From: DATKYQ01 sp964640665
Lineage (GTDB): Bacteria > Myxococcota > B64-G9
DNA length: 64,000 nt
NCBI GenBank assembly: GCA_964640665.1
Contig: CAZXHT010000001.1
Location: 151,603 to 215,602, forward strand
Direction: 5' to 3'
The notes under the pieces are model-generated. The model was not told the origin of the DNA, ran no database searches, and saw nothing but the letters and a program-made list of their open reading frames with translations. Position numbers and translations under genes: made by a program. This document shows positions 17,985 to 25,955 of the stretch, piece by piece; position 1 is the stretch's first letter; each line of letters starts with the position of its first letter.

Positions 17985-19176
17985 CTTCCGTTCTCTCTCT
18001 AACCAGCACGGCCAGCGCATGGGCGGCGATGCCCTCTTCCCGCCCGGTAAAACCCAGGCCCTCCTCGGTCGTGGCCTTGACCCCCACGTCGCCGGGGTCG
18101 AGCCCGAGCGCAGCGGATACTCTTTCGGCCATGCGTGGCAGGTAGTCTTTCAGGCGCGGCGCCTGGGCGACGATGGTAATATCCACCGAGCCGACCGCGA
18201 AACCGGCGCGCCCGATTACAGAAAGCGTCTTGTGCAACAGATCGATACTGTCGGCTCCCAGGTAGGCCGGATCGTCGTCCGGAAACAGGCGCCCGATGTC
18301 TCCCTGGGCTGCCGCTCCCAAAAGAGCATCGATCAACGCGTGCAGCGCGACGTCGCCGTCCGAGTGTCCAACGAGCCCCTGCGGGTGGGCAATCTCGACA
18401 CCGCCCAAGATTAGCTTCCGGCCGGGTCCGAAGCGGTGAACGTCGTAGCCGAAGCCGACACGGGGAAGCATCAGGCCCAGCCCGGCCAGGTCGGAAGGCT
18501 TAGTCAGCTTGACGTTCCCGGGCTCGCCGGCGACGGTGGCCACCTTGTAGCCGGCTCGTTCCACCAGGGCGGCGTCGTCCGTGAAATCAACATCCGGGTC
18601 GCTCTTGTCGACCCGGCGATAGGCCTCTGTCAAGATGTCTGCCGTGAATCCCTGTGGCGTCTGCGTGAGAAACACCCTGCTCCTGTCAAGGGTGGCGCTG
18701 ACGAGTCCATCGTCATCGACTCGCTTCAAAGTCTCGGAGGCGGGCAGCACGGGCACGCAGGCTCCGTGTTGCAGCGTGCCGGCAATCACGCGCTCTACCA
18801 GGGCGGCCGACACACGCGGCCGCGCCCCGTCATGCACCAACACAATTTCGCACCCGGCAGGCAGGCGATCGAGGCCCGCCTTGACCGAATCGCAGCGCCG
18901 CAGGCCTCCTGCGGTGACCAGGATATCGTCCCGGCCGCGCATCCGGGCGGGCAGCGTCTCATCCGAGCCGGCTGCTTCCGGCGGCACGACCACCACCATG
19001 CCGTCGAGCAACGAACAAGACCAAAGCGCCCGGAGCGTGCGGGTCAAGAGTGTAGCTCCGCCGAAGCGCGCAAACTGCTTGGGCAGCGGACCGCCGAAAC
19101 GCGACCCCCGTCCCGCGGCCGGAACGATGGCCCAGCAACCGGGTCTTTTGGATTTCTCCGCCATCATAAGCCGCAT
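17977..19176 (-). CDS. ispDF: Bifunctional IspD/IspF enzyme of the MEP isoprenoid pathway
   Basis: The product is 399 aa and joins two non-consecutive MEP-pathway enzymes. Residues about 10-230 are the IspD cytidylyltransferase: AIVPAAGRGSRFGGPLPKQF nucleotide loop, VLVHDGARP, and TQTPQGF. Residues about 238-395 are the IspF 2,4-cyclodiphosphate synthase: GFGYDVHRF and GHSDGDVALHALIDALLGA with the metal ligands Asp and His, plus DIGRLFPD. The fused form is known in alphaproteobacteria, Campylobacterota and some deltaproteobacteria. It is the first gene of the six-gene minus-strand operon; the divergent HAD gene starts 55 bp away. Confidence 0.96.
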   Translation of the reverse strand: MRLMMAEKSKRPGCWAIVPAAGRGSRFGGPLPKQFARFGGATLLTRTLRALWSCSLLDGMVVVVPPEAAGSDETLPARMRGRDDILVTAGGLRRCDSVKAGLDRLPAGCEIVLVHDGARPRVSAALVERVIAGTLQHGACVPVLPASETLKRVDDDGLVSATLDRSRVFLTQTPQGFTADILTEAYRRVDKSDPDVDFTDDAALVERAGYKVATVAGEPGNVKLTKPSDLAGLGLMLPRVGFGYDVHRFGPGRKLILGGVEIAHPQGLVGHSDGDVALHALIDALLGAAAQGDIGRLFPDDDPAYLGADSIDLLHKTLSVIGRAGFAVGSVDITIVAQAPRLKDYLPRMAERVSAALGLDPGDVGVKATTEEGLGFTGREEGIAAHALAVLVRERTEDE

Positions 19177-19231
19177 TGTTACCAGATCCCGGCTTGACAG
19201 GCCACTCTAATCATGCAATCGATGCGAGCGG

Positions 19232-19885
19232 ATGAGCGCCAAGAACACAGTCGGCCTGTTCGACTTCGACGGCACGCTGGCCCGCGGCGATTCGGCCCTG
19301 CCGTTCATCCTGTTCACGCTGCGGCGCTACCCGCGCGCCCTTATCGAATTTACGTATTTGGCCGCCCTGGCTCCGGGTTACGGCCTGGGACTGGTCACCA
19401 AGAAACGCATCAAGAACGCCATGCTCAAGATCCTGATGCACGTCCCCCCGCCCGAGCGGGAGGCACTTGCAAGAAATTTCCACGACAGGGTCATCCGGCC
19501 ACGCTACTTCGCAAAGGGCCTGGAGAGGGTTGGCTGGCACAAGCAGCAGGGGCACACGCTGATATTGGCCACGGCCTCGGTGGATTTCTACATGAACCAC
19601 ATAGCCGGGCAGTTAGGTTTCGACGTCCTGGTGGCCACGCGCACGGCGATCGAACCCGTTCCCACGGTAACGGGCGCCAATTGCTACGGCCAAGAAAAGG
19701 TAAAGCGGTTGAAAGAACTGGATCTCTACGAGCAGACAGACTGGGCAAACTCCTGGGCCTACAGCGATCACCTCTCGGACAGGCCGATACTCGAACTATG
19801 CGGCCGGCGCATGGCCACCACCCCCTCCCGCGCCCTGCGTCGCCATGCCAGGCGCGAGGGCTGGCAAGTAGTGGACTGGTCGTAG
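19232..19885 (+). CDS. HAD-family (SerB-like, IB) phosphatase
   Basis: The product is 217 aa. Motif I is FDFDGTLARGDS (nucleophile Asp and acid/base Asp), motif II is the TASV Thr/Ser, the Lys is in the GQEKVKRLKEL segment, and motif III is the YSDHLSDRPIL Asp pair. A helical cap lies between motifs I and II (about 30-110). Length and layout fit HAD-IB phosphatases such as phosphoserine- or phosphatidylglycerophosphate-type enzymes. The substrate cannot be read from the sequence. It is convergent with the cyclic-nucleotide-binding gene. Confidence 0.85.
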   Translation: MSAKNTVGLFDFDGTLARGDSALPFILFTLRRYPRALIEFTYLAALAPGYGLGLVTKKRIKNAMLKILMHVPPPEREALARNFHDRVIRPRYFAKGLERVGWHKQQGHTLILATASVDFYMNHIAGQLGFDVLVATRTAIEPVPTVTGANCYGQEKVKRLKELDLYEQTDWANSWAYSDHLSDRPILELCGRRMATTPSRALRRHARREGWQVVDWS

Positions 19886-19910
19886 GACCCAACCTCAGAA
19901 AGTTAAGTTT

Positions 19911-20348
19911 TCAGTACCCGAAGGTCTTCTCGATGGTGTCCTTGGCCCGGTGCAGGACAATATGGTCGAGCAGCTTGCTGGCGGTGGGGTGTTTCCTGAG
20001 TTCCTCTACCAATTCTGGTCCGGAGAAGCGCAATACCTCGACATCGTCCTTGGCGACCACGGTTGCCGTGCGACGGACGCTGGAGACTTCTGCCACCTCG
20101 CCGAAAATGCTGCCCGGCTCGAGAGTGGTAAGCTCTATGATGAAGCCTTCCTGCATGGTCTGGACATCGACCTTGCCGCTTTGCAACAGGTAGATGTCAT
20201 CTCCGAGCGCGTCCTGCTCAATTATGATATCTCCCTTGGAATACTTCTCCAGGCCGGCCAACTCCGTCACCCGCCGCCTTGCGGCCTCGTCTAGCGTCTT
20301 GAACAGCAGGTTGCCGGCCGTAAGTTCGTCGTAGGATTGTTCGGTCAT
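19911..20348 (-). CDS. Cyclic-nucleotide-binding domain protein
   Basis: The product is 145 aa from ATG 20348, chosen because GAGGGGAGG lies just upstream; an in-frame ATG at 20408 adds 20 low-complexity residues. A single cNMP-binding beta-roll covers about 15-130, with SGKVDV, PGSIFGEVAEVS and VRRTATVVA. The phosphate-binding cassette has GE but the Arg-Thr-Ala is shifted to RRTATV, as in CRP-type sites. There is no DNA-binding or enzyme domain, so it is a stand-alone sensor module, perhaps a partner of the kinases nearby (inference). Confidence 0.85.
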   Translation of the reverse strand: MTEQSYDELTAGNLLFKTLDEAARRRVTELAGLEKYSKGDIIIEQDALGDDIYLLQSGKVDVQTMQEGFIIELTTLEPGSIFGEVAEVSSVRRTATVVAKDDVEVLRFSGPELVEELRKHPTASKLLDHIVLHRAKDTIEKTFGY

Positions 20349-20468
20349 CGAGCCACCTCCCCTCTCGCAGCAACCATACCCCACAACCATTCCCGGACGC
20401 AATTTCACACCTGGCGCTTTTCTGCTTTTCTGTTATTATTGATTCGTCTTCTGCCGTGGAGGAAAAAA

Positions 20469-21707
20469 ATGAGAGCAATTCTTGGAAAGATACTTTCGTC
20501 GGCCGTGCTCGCAATCTTTTTCACGGCCGCGGGCTGTTCGAGCGGCGGCGGCCCCTTCGACGGCGGCGATGGCGATGCCGACGGGCTCGACGGCGGCGGC
20601 GACATCACCTTCTGCCAGTCGAAAGACGATTGCCCCGCGGGCCAAGACTGCATCGGCGGCGTCTGCCAGGAAATCAAGGCCTGTAGTTGCAACTACGACT
20701 GCGGTGAGCGCAGCCAGAACCTGGTCTGCAACACCAGCCTCTCGCGCTGCGAGCCAGGCACCGCCCCGACGGCCTGCGACGATTTCTGCGACTGCTACGC
20801 CAACGAGACCTGCACCGGCGGCGAATGCATCCCGGCCGGTGGAGACGACAAGACCTGCACGGAATCCGATCAATGCGGCCAGGACGAGAAGTGCATCGAC
20901 AACCGCTGCGTGCCGAAGAGCTGCACGACGCGCGAGGATTGCGCGCATGCGATCTGCCTGGTGTGCAAGAACGGCGAGTGCACCAAGCCGCCCGGGATGT
21001 GCCAGGGCGACGACGACTGCTGTGTCGGCTTCCACTGCAACTTCGGAACCTGCATCCCCGACTCGGAAGGCTGCCTGTCGGACGACGACTGCAAGGATCC
21101 GAATTATCCGCGCTGCCGCGAAGGCGAGTGCACGCCCGAGTGCGTCAACGACGCCGACTGCGCGGGCAACCAGGAATGCCGCGACAACGAGTGTGTCAGC
21201 CCCGGCTGCACCATCGAGACCTGCCCCCAGGGCCAGTGGTGCAACCCCACCGCCGGACCGGCCGGAGTGGGCGAGTGCCAGGACGGCTGCGATCAGAACT
21301 CCGACTGCACAGCCGGCCAGCAGTGCAACTACGAAAGCCACGTCTGCATAGACGACTGCTGCGGCGGCTGCCTGGCCGACCAGTACTGCGACACCAACGA
21401 CTGCGTTTGCAAGACCAGGTGTCAAACCGACCAGGACTGCCAGCAAGACTGGGAGTGCGATCAAGTCAGCGGCCAGTGCCACCCGGCCGGCGCCGGCCAG
21501 GAGGGCGCTCCCTGCACCGTGGATCTCGAGTGCGACAACAGCCAGGGCCTGCTGTGCGACGACTGCGACATCTGCCAAAGCCCGCCCGAGAGCCAGACCT
21601 GCCTCTACGACTGCGCCGGAACCTACCAGTGCCCGCGAACCGATCTTAATTGCCAGCCGCGCGGCTACGCGGGCGGCAGCCTGCGCCTGCTGTGCATTCC
21701 CCAGTAG
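20469..21707 (+). CDS. Cys-rich lipoprotein, 412 aa
   Basis: Start ATG 20469 is preceded by GGAGG (20459-20463). The signal peptide ends in lipobox TAAGC (Cys23). After a low-complexity Gly/Asp spacer the protein is built of short Cys knots of the form CxxDxDC..GxxCxxxxCxP, about ten of them, resembling Dickkopf/EGF-like Cys-rich surface repeats of Myxococcota. There is no enzyme motif. It is a surface or periplasmic disulfide-rich protein of unknown role, and a smaller relative of the giant protein at 1-6084 in style but not in exact repeat. Confidence 0.85.
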   Translation: MRAILGKILSSAVLAIFFTAAGCSSGGGPFDGGDGDADGLDGGGDITFCQSKDDCPAGQDCIGGVCQEIKACSCNYDCGERSQNLVCNTSLSRCEPGTAPTACDDFCDCYANETCTGGECIPAGGDDKTCTESDQCGQDEKCIDNRCVPKSCTTREDCAHAICLVCKNGECTKPPGMCQGDDDCCVGFHCNFGTCIPDSEGCLSDDDCKDPNYPRCREGECTPECVNDADCAGNQECRDNECVSPGCTIETCPQGQWCNPTAGPAGVGECQDGCDQNSDCTAGQQCNYESHVCIDDCCGGCLADQYCDTNDCVCKTRCQTDQDCQQDWECDQVSGQCHPAGAGQEGAPCTVDLECDNSQGLLCDDCDICQSPPESQTCLYDCAGTYQCPRTDLNCQPRGYAGGSLRLLCIPQ

Positions 21708-21717
21708 GAACAACCCC

Positions 21718-21742
21718 CGCCCCGCTCGGGCGCCCCCTTTTC
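21718..21742 (+). terminator. Possible Rho-independent terminator
   Basis: The stem CGCCC (21718-21722) and GGGCG (21728-21732) with a 5-base loop is followed by CCCCCTTTTCT. The stem is short but lies directly after the 20469-21707 gene. Confidence 0.4.
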
Positions 21743-21819
21743 TGAACCGCGCGAGGGAACTCCGGCCTTGCGCATGATACTCGTTTGGGCTATTCTGAAA
21801 TCAGGAGGAAATGAGTGCA

Positions 21820-22044
21820 ATGGAGGAAAATCGGGATACGTACGAGGAAATAAAGAAGCTGGCGAGCAGGCTCACGCCCGACGAGCGTTACAGGCTGATT
21901 GCCGAGATCCTGGTAGATAGTTCAGAACGCACTGTTGATAAATCTGTAGAAGAAGAAATGGATTCGTTGAAGGCCATGTGGCGGAAGTATTCCAGACCCA
22001 TAGGTTCATGGTACCGGGACGATATTCATGATCGAGGGATGTAG
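21820..22044 (+). CDS. Antitoxin of a type II toxin-antitoxin pair
   Basis: The product is 74 aa. Two in-frame ATGs exist (21811, 21820). AGGAGG at 21803-21808 leaves only 2 bp to the first, so 21820 is preferred. The protein is charged and helical (LASRLTPDERYRLIAEILVD, then VEEEMDSLKAMWRKY), similar in style to small antitoxins whose C-terminal tail wraps the toxin. Its last 17 bp overlap the start of the PIN-domain toxin, typical for vapBC-like modules. Confidence 0.7.
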   Translation: MEENRDTYEEIKKLASRLTPDERYRLIAEILVDSSERTVDKSVEEEMDSLKAMWRKYSRPIGSWYRDDIHDRGM

Positions 22045-22443
22045 CTTCATAGATACCAACGTTCTTGTCTATGCCCATGATGCTTCCGAGCCGGAAAAAC
22101 GAAGAAGCGCGCAGGAACTGATTACGAAGCACGTGCGTTCGAAGACCGGCATTGTCTCCGCACAGGTGCTGTCGGAGTGCTACGTTGTCCTTCGGCGCAA
22201 GGNNNNNNNNNNACCAGGGAGATCGTGGAAAGGTACAAGAACCTGTTTCCGGTGCTTCCGATATCTGCGGCGGATGTCGGCGCTGCGATGACTGGCGTGG
22301 AGGTCAGAGTGCTTTCATACTGGGATGCGCTCGTCTGGGCCACTGCTAAATCTCACGGTGTCACAACCATTCTGTCCGAGGATGGACCCAGCGGCGCAAA
22401 TCTGGACGGTGTGACGTTCGTCAATCCTTTTCAGCGAACCTGA
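22028..22443 (+). CDS. PIN-domain (VapC-like) toxin, split by an assembly gap
   Basis: The N-terminal part (from ATG 22028) has the PIN start SFIDTNVLVYAHD (first catalytic Asp) and SAQVLSECYVVL (Glu). After the ten-N gap the homologous sequence continues in another frame to 22443, with YWDALVWATAKSHG and ILSEDGP, the last two acidic positions. The gap size is a placeholder, so the frame change is most simply an assembly effect, not a mutation. VapC toxins are RNases held by the antitoxin encoded upstream. Confidence 0.75.
22203..22212. other. Assembly gap (ten N)
   Basis: Ten unresolved bases inside the toxin gene. Order and distance across this point depend on scaffolding; the sequence frame differs on the two sides. 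Confidence 0.99.
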
Positions 22444-22950
22444 TATAAAAGGGATCGCCCCGACACTTGACTCAAGATGAAGATCTCCTGGCGAAGGCGA
22501 AACGCTGTCAGGCTGAGGGAATCGCTTTCTCAGGCGTTGTATATGCCCACCAGTTGCACGTCACCATTGGCGTGAGTTCTTACCTTTGTGAGATATTGGT
22601 GGAGATAATAGGGAACGTTGTAGGAATGACTTAATAACTTAACAACATCCCCCTATTCCCGGTCCAGGCGCTTCAGGATCATCAGATTGCCCTGCCGAAG
22701 CAGGCGTACCATCCGAGCCGTGGAAGAGCATATTCCAACAACGTTGGACTTGTTGGAATATGGCTCAGAATAAAGGCCAGTGTGCTGAATTATGCCTCGT
22801 ATGGCCATAATACTTGCAGATAAACAGGATCACCGCGATCCGTGCCCAGCGCTGAAATAGCTGTTGGAATAAGGCCGAATCAAGGTCGCGACATTCATGC
22901 GTCCACCCGGCGCCCGTCCGTCTCTTGGCAATTCCGGCGGCCGGAAAAGA
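22444..22950. other. Non-coding region between the toxin-antitoxin pair and the DGR
   Basis: No credible gene is seen. The stretch is more AT-rich than its neighbours and holds the hairpin at 22729-22762. A further GTTGGAATA, part of that hairpin's arm, occurs near 22863. Confidence 0.7.
22729..22762. repeat. 13-bp perfect inverted repeat
   Basis: CATATTCCAACAA (22729-22741) is the exact reverse complement of 22750-22762, around an 8-base loop. The flanks extend the match (GAG.../...GCTC) with one bulged base. No T-run follows. It may be a protein-binding site, or the remnant of a mobile-element end. Confidence 0.8.
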
Positions 22951-22989
22951 TTCAAAGTGTCAAATGATCGAATCACCAAAGAGCCGACT
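22951..22989 (-). promoter_or_regulatory. Conserved 3' flank of VR1 (candidate DGR cis element)
   Basis: The 39 bp after VR1 match the 39 bp after VR2 (25917-25955) at all but about three positions, although they are non-coding past the stop. On the sense strand both contain TGAT-TCG-ATCA, a small dyad. DGRs are known to need sequence just beyond the IMH, often a hairpin, for efficient retrohoming; the conservation fits that. Confidence 0.65.
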
Positions 22990-23483
22990 CACGGTCCTCT
23001 GCGCACACAACGCACATTGTTGCCGTTGCCCTTGTCGCCGTCGTCGACGCCGCCGCCGCTGAAGTCGACGCGCCATGCGTCGGACGAGTCGCCCGCACAG
23101 GACGCCGACGTCCAGAACCAATTCGAAGGCGTGCCGGGAAAAATCGCAGTATCAATGGCTGGGGACGTTCTGTGGTTGTCAACGATGGTTCGAAGCTCCT
23201 TCGCATCCGGCAGATACCAGTCGGTGTGCCCGCCCCAGTCGAGGCCGTCGCAGTAATCAATGGCGTTTTGCCAGGTGTATGTGGCAACACCGCCCGCGGT
23301 ACAGTCGCCGCCACTCAGGCCCGCGGGGCAGCCCTGCCACACCAGCCCGGTAACGCCATCCGTGACAACCGGCCGGCCGGCCACGGGCTCGGTGCGGATG
23401 AAGTGTTCGCCACCGGCGCCGCATGGCGCCGGTAACACCAAGCAAAGCAAGAACACAACTATTATCTGCGTGCCTTTTCTCAT
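22989..23483 (-). CDS. DGR target protein 1, secreted DUF1566 (Lcl C-terminal) domain
   Basis: The product is 164 aa with a signal peptide (about 1-24). It is followed by a DUF1566 domain: FIRTEPVAGRPVVTDGVTGLVWQG, WQNAIDYCDGLDWGGHTDWYLPDAKEL and NWFWTSA. This C-type-lectin-like fold is a known DGR display scaffold. The C-terminal 40 residues are the variable repeat VR1. Its ATG overlaps the stop of the reverse transcriptase (ATGA, 23480-23483), with GGAGG upstream, so translation is coupled to the enzyme that diversifies it. The product is exported; its ligand is by design variable. The reading frame through VR1 is intact. Confidence 0.93.
   Translation of the reverse strand: MRKGTQIIVVFLLCLVLPAPCGAGGEHFIRTEPVAGRPVVTDGVTGLVWQGCPAGLSGGDCTAGGVATYTWQNAIDYCDGLDWGGHTDWYLPDAKELRTIVDNHRTSPAIDTAIFPGTPSNWFWTSASCAGDSSDAWRVDFSGGGVDDGDKGNGNNVRCVRRGP
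22990..23108 (-). repeat. DGR variable repeat VR1
   Basis: It aligns with TR (25266-25384) over 119 bp with no gap (constant offset 2276). In the mutable core 16 bases differ, and every one is an adenine in the sense strand of TR, for example AAC codons to GAC, CGC, AGC or GGC. The 3' part TGCGTTGTGTGCGCAGAGGA is invariant in TR, VR1 and VR2 and is the likely IMH. Near the 5' edge there is one non-adenine difference, probably outside the transferred tract. Confidence 0.97.
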
Positions 23484-25237
23484 CGGGAAGCCTCCTTGAA
23501 TATATCTTCATAAGGAAAAACCTTGAATGCAATTCGCCGCTGGGCAACGATCCTATTTCCCGAGCTTGCTCCGCTCTGCAGCACAACGGTGATCGGCAGC
23601 GCGGCAGACAGCGCCAGGGGCATTTCCTTGCGCCGGAAAAATAAGTTCTCCTTCCGCGTCTCCAAAATGCCGGTTGAAAACCCCAGGTAGTTGGCGAGGT
23701 ATCCACGGTAAAAACCGCAGCGTCGATTGAAGCCGGGTCTTTTAGCGATCGTGCGCAGACCGAGTTTCGAACCGAATCTTGCCGCCTGGCCGTCCAGCAA
23801 CTCGAAATGGCTTCCAATCTGGAAAAGCAGCAATCCATCGGCGCAGAGCTTTTGAAACCAGTTGTACTGGTGGCTCAACAATCTGAATTCTCGAGGAGGA
23901 AGATACCTTCTTGCAACCTTGTTGCCTTCGAGCAAGAAGTAATTGGAGAGCCATGAATATCTATGCCACAAGACTTTCACAAGCATTCCGGTATCCGCCT
24001 TTGCAAAGTGAGACAGGTATGAATTCAGGACGGCGAGAAGCCTCTCGAGCATGGCCGGCGGATATTTCAAAACGGCCAGTTTTTTTGCCGGCCGCGAGGA
24101 CGGCCCTTCGGCAGATCCGGCGATATGTTCGACTGTCCTTACCAGTCTTGTTTCGTACTTTTCAAGCCTGGCTCTCAGATTGCCCACTACCCGTCTCCTG
24201 ACAAGCCTGTGATCCGGGTGAACGACGTAACCGAGAAAGTCTATGCCGCAGCCTATAGGCTTGAGCCTGGTGCGGCTGTTATTCAATTCCAGTTTGAGCC
24301 TTACTCTGAGATACTCGCGAATGCTTCCATACAGATCCTCGAGCCGAGAGCGATCTTCATCAAGCAAGAGCAGGTCGTCCACATACCTGATGTAATACTT
24401 GACCCGCAACTCATGTTTGACGAATTGATCCAGAGCATCCAGGTAGACATTGCCGAAGAACTGGCTGGTGAGGTTTCCGATGGGCACGCCTGCGCCGGGT
24501 CTGCAATTTGAGAGTCTCTTGTGTACCGGTACAAGATCGAGAAGCCCTGGATCGCCCATGATCTCGGAGCCTTTTGAGGAATCATGAAAAAGAAGCACGC
24601 CGCAAAGCCGGCGCAGGGCACGATACTCGGCAATGTCTGTTCTCCCGACACCTGCCCTTGTATTGAATATCAATGGAAGGCTTTCCTGCGCTTGGGACGT
24701 TTCACCGCCGCCAGGCGGCGCAATGCAGGGCACGATACCGAAACGTTTTTTCAGGCGACGATCCAGCCTTGCAAACAGAATGTTCTTGTCGATCGACATG
24801 AAGAAGCTCTTGATATCCAGTTGAAGGTACCAGGCGCGCCTCCTGCCGCCCCTGGTGAGGGAGCGAATGAACTTCTCAAGCCTGTCCACCGCCGCATGCG
24901 TGCCCTTGCCGGATCGGCAGGCGAAGCTGTCTTGTATGAACACCCTCTCCCAGTCCGGTTCTATCGCTCTGACGAACAGGTGATGCACCACCCTGTCCCT
25001 GAACCTGGCGGCCACGATCTCCCGCAACTTGGGACGCCGGGTTACAAAACGCATCCCGGGCCGGGGCCGGTATGTTCTCGAGAGCAACTCATGCTCGAGG
25101 TCCAGAAGCTCGTCCGCGAGCCGCATCTCGAAGGCGATCGCGCCGGGCTTCGCGCGCTTGCGCCTGCGACAATCCAGGTAGGCCCGGTGAATCGACTCCG
25201 GTGAAAAGACGGCCGGCCGGGTGGAAGCGGCGTTCAT
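23480..25237 (-). CDS. DGR reverse transcriptase
   Basis: The product is 585 aa. Start ATG 25237 has GGGAGG 7 bp upstream; the frame is open further up only because it crosses the coding-like TR. RT motifs are LDIKSFFMSID (about 139), IGNLTSQFFGN (about 252, the DGR-type motif 4 where most RTs have QGxxxSP), YVDD (about 285) and LGY after it. The enzyme copies TR RNA with errors at adenines and the cDNA replaces VR. No group II maturase or retron msr/msd is seen. The C-terminal about 170 residues are longer than in compact DGR RTs and carry no domain I recognise. The stop overlaps the target 1 start by 4 bp. Confidence 0.96.
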   Translation of the reverse strand: MNAASTRPAVFSPESIHRAYLDCRRRKRAKPGAIAFEMRLADELLDLEHELLSRTYRPRPGMRFVTRRPKLREIVAARFRDRVVHHLFVRAIEPDWERVFIQDSFACRSGKGTHAAVDRLEKFIRSLTRGGRRRAWYLQLDIKSFFMSIDKNILFARLDRRLKKRFGIVPCIAPPGGGETSQAQESLPLIFNTRAGVGRTDIAEYRALRRLCGVLLFHDSSKGSEIMGDPGLLDLVPVHKRLSNCRPGAGVPIGNLTSQFFGNVYLDALDQFVKHELRVKYYIRYVDDLLLLDEDRSRLEDLYGSIREYLRVRLKLELNNSRTRLKPIGCGIDFLGYVVHPDHRLVRRRVVGNLRARLEKYETRLVRTVEHIAGSAEGPSSRPAKKLAVLKYPPAMLERLLAVLNSYLSHFAKADTGMLVKVLWHRYSWLSNYFLLEGNKVARRYLPPREFRLLSHQYNWFQKLCADGLLLFQIGSHFELLDGQAARFGSKLGLRTIAKRPGFNRRCGFYRGYLANYLGFSTGILETRKENLFFRRKEMPLALSAALPITVVLQSGASSGNRIVAQRRIAFKVFPYEDIFKEASR

Positions 25238-25265
25238 GCAATATCCTCCCGGCCGGCCCGGCGTC

Positions 25266-25384
25266 CACGTTCCTCTGCGCACACAACGCACATTGTTGTT
25301 GTTGTCCTTGTCGTCGTTGTTGACGTTGCCGTTGTTGAAGTTGACGTTCCATGCGTTGGACGAGTCGCCCGCATAGGACGACGA
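25266..25384 (-). repeat. DGR template repeat TR
   Basis: It lies between avd and the RT gene. The sense strand has fifteen AAC/AAT codons interleaved with fixed codons (AWNVNFNNGNVNNDDK in translation) and about 32 adenines in the mutable core. It is non-protein-coding in practice: no start, and it is the intact donor for VR1 and VR2. The only core codon that adenine mutation can turn into a stop is the single AAG. Confidence 0.97.
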
Positions 25385-25497
25385 ACTTGCCCGGTCACTT
25401 TCCGTCCCCTGCCGATCCCAACGGTACGACAGGTTTTTTTCGCATGCCCGGCGGCTTGCACCGGGCGGATCGAGCGCACCGTGAACAACGTGCTCGC

Positions 25498-25899
25498 TCA
25501 CGACCGTCCCCCCGGAGGGTTGGTGGGCCGTGATTCCGGCAACCTCGGCGCCTTGCAACTCTTCAACCAGCCCTCGGCCTGCCGGCCGATATCCACTGCC
25601 AGGCCGGCCGAGTGATGATACGCGTTATATGATTTGAAAGCATGCACCTCCTTTGCCAAGTGCAGAAGGTTCTTGAGCACTTCCACCTCCAGGCGCAACT
25701 CCAGAAGCTCTCTCGCCCTGTCGCCGCCCGCGGTATTCTGGGCGCGGATCACCCGCCCGAGGACATCCTGGGCGCCTGCCTGCATGCGGGCGCCCAGGCC
25801 GTACTTGTGGCGCCTGTCAAACCCGGCCACCAGTTTCTCGAGGTAAACGGCCAGCTCGAAGCTCTTCTTATATATGGGAAGGTGCTCGTAGCGCGCCAT
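25498..25899 (-). CDS. avd: DGR accessory variability protein (Avd, four-helix bundle)
   Basis: The product is 133 aa. It is helical and basic, with YKKSFELAVYLEKLV, the RDRARELLELRLEVEVLKNLLHL-type central helices and KSYNAYHHSAGLAVDIGRQAEGW, the pattern of the S23/bAvd family. Avd forms a basic ring that binds the RT and TR RNA and is required for mutagenic cDNA synthesis. Position (after target 2, before TR and RT) is the classic DGR order. It starts 56 bp after the native stop position of target 2. Confidence 0.9.
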   Translation of the reverse strand: MARYEHLPIYKKSFELAVYLEKLVAGFDRRHKYGLGARMQAGAQDVLGRVIRAQNTAGGDRARELLELRLEVEVLKNLLHLAKEVHAFKSYNAYHHSAGLAVDIGRQAEGWLKSCKAPRLPESRPTNPPGGRS

Positions 25900-25916
25900 G
25901 CGATTGAGTCCACAAT

Positions 25917-25955
25917 TTCAAAGCGTCAAATGATCGAATCACCAAAGAGCCAAAT
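25917..25955 (-). promoter_or_regulatory. Conserved 3' flank of VR2 (candidate DGR cis element)
   Basis: This is the partner of 22951-22989, nearly identical over 39 bp. Here it lies between VR2 and the avd start, so the conservation between two otherwise different places points to a function in recombination, not coding. Confidence 0.65.

Noticed and set aside
19194..19231. TTGACA as a -35 element for the HAD gene
   Set aside because: No acceptable -10 box lies 16-18 bp downstream before the start codon.
20470..21713. Ala/Val-rich minus-strand frame of 425 codons
   Set aside because: It is the antisense shadow of the Cys-rich lipoprotein on the plus strand, which has lipobox and ribosome-binding site.
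23480..25237. Retron or group II intron RT
   Set aside because: There is no msr/msd or intron RNA, motif 4 is of DGR type, and TR/VR pairs plus Avd are present.
25238..25558. N-terminal extension of the reverse transcriptase by 107 residues
   Set aside because: The open frame crosses the template repeat, which stays open because it is copied from coding sequence. ATG 25237 has a strong ribosome-binding site and begins the RT homology.
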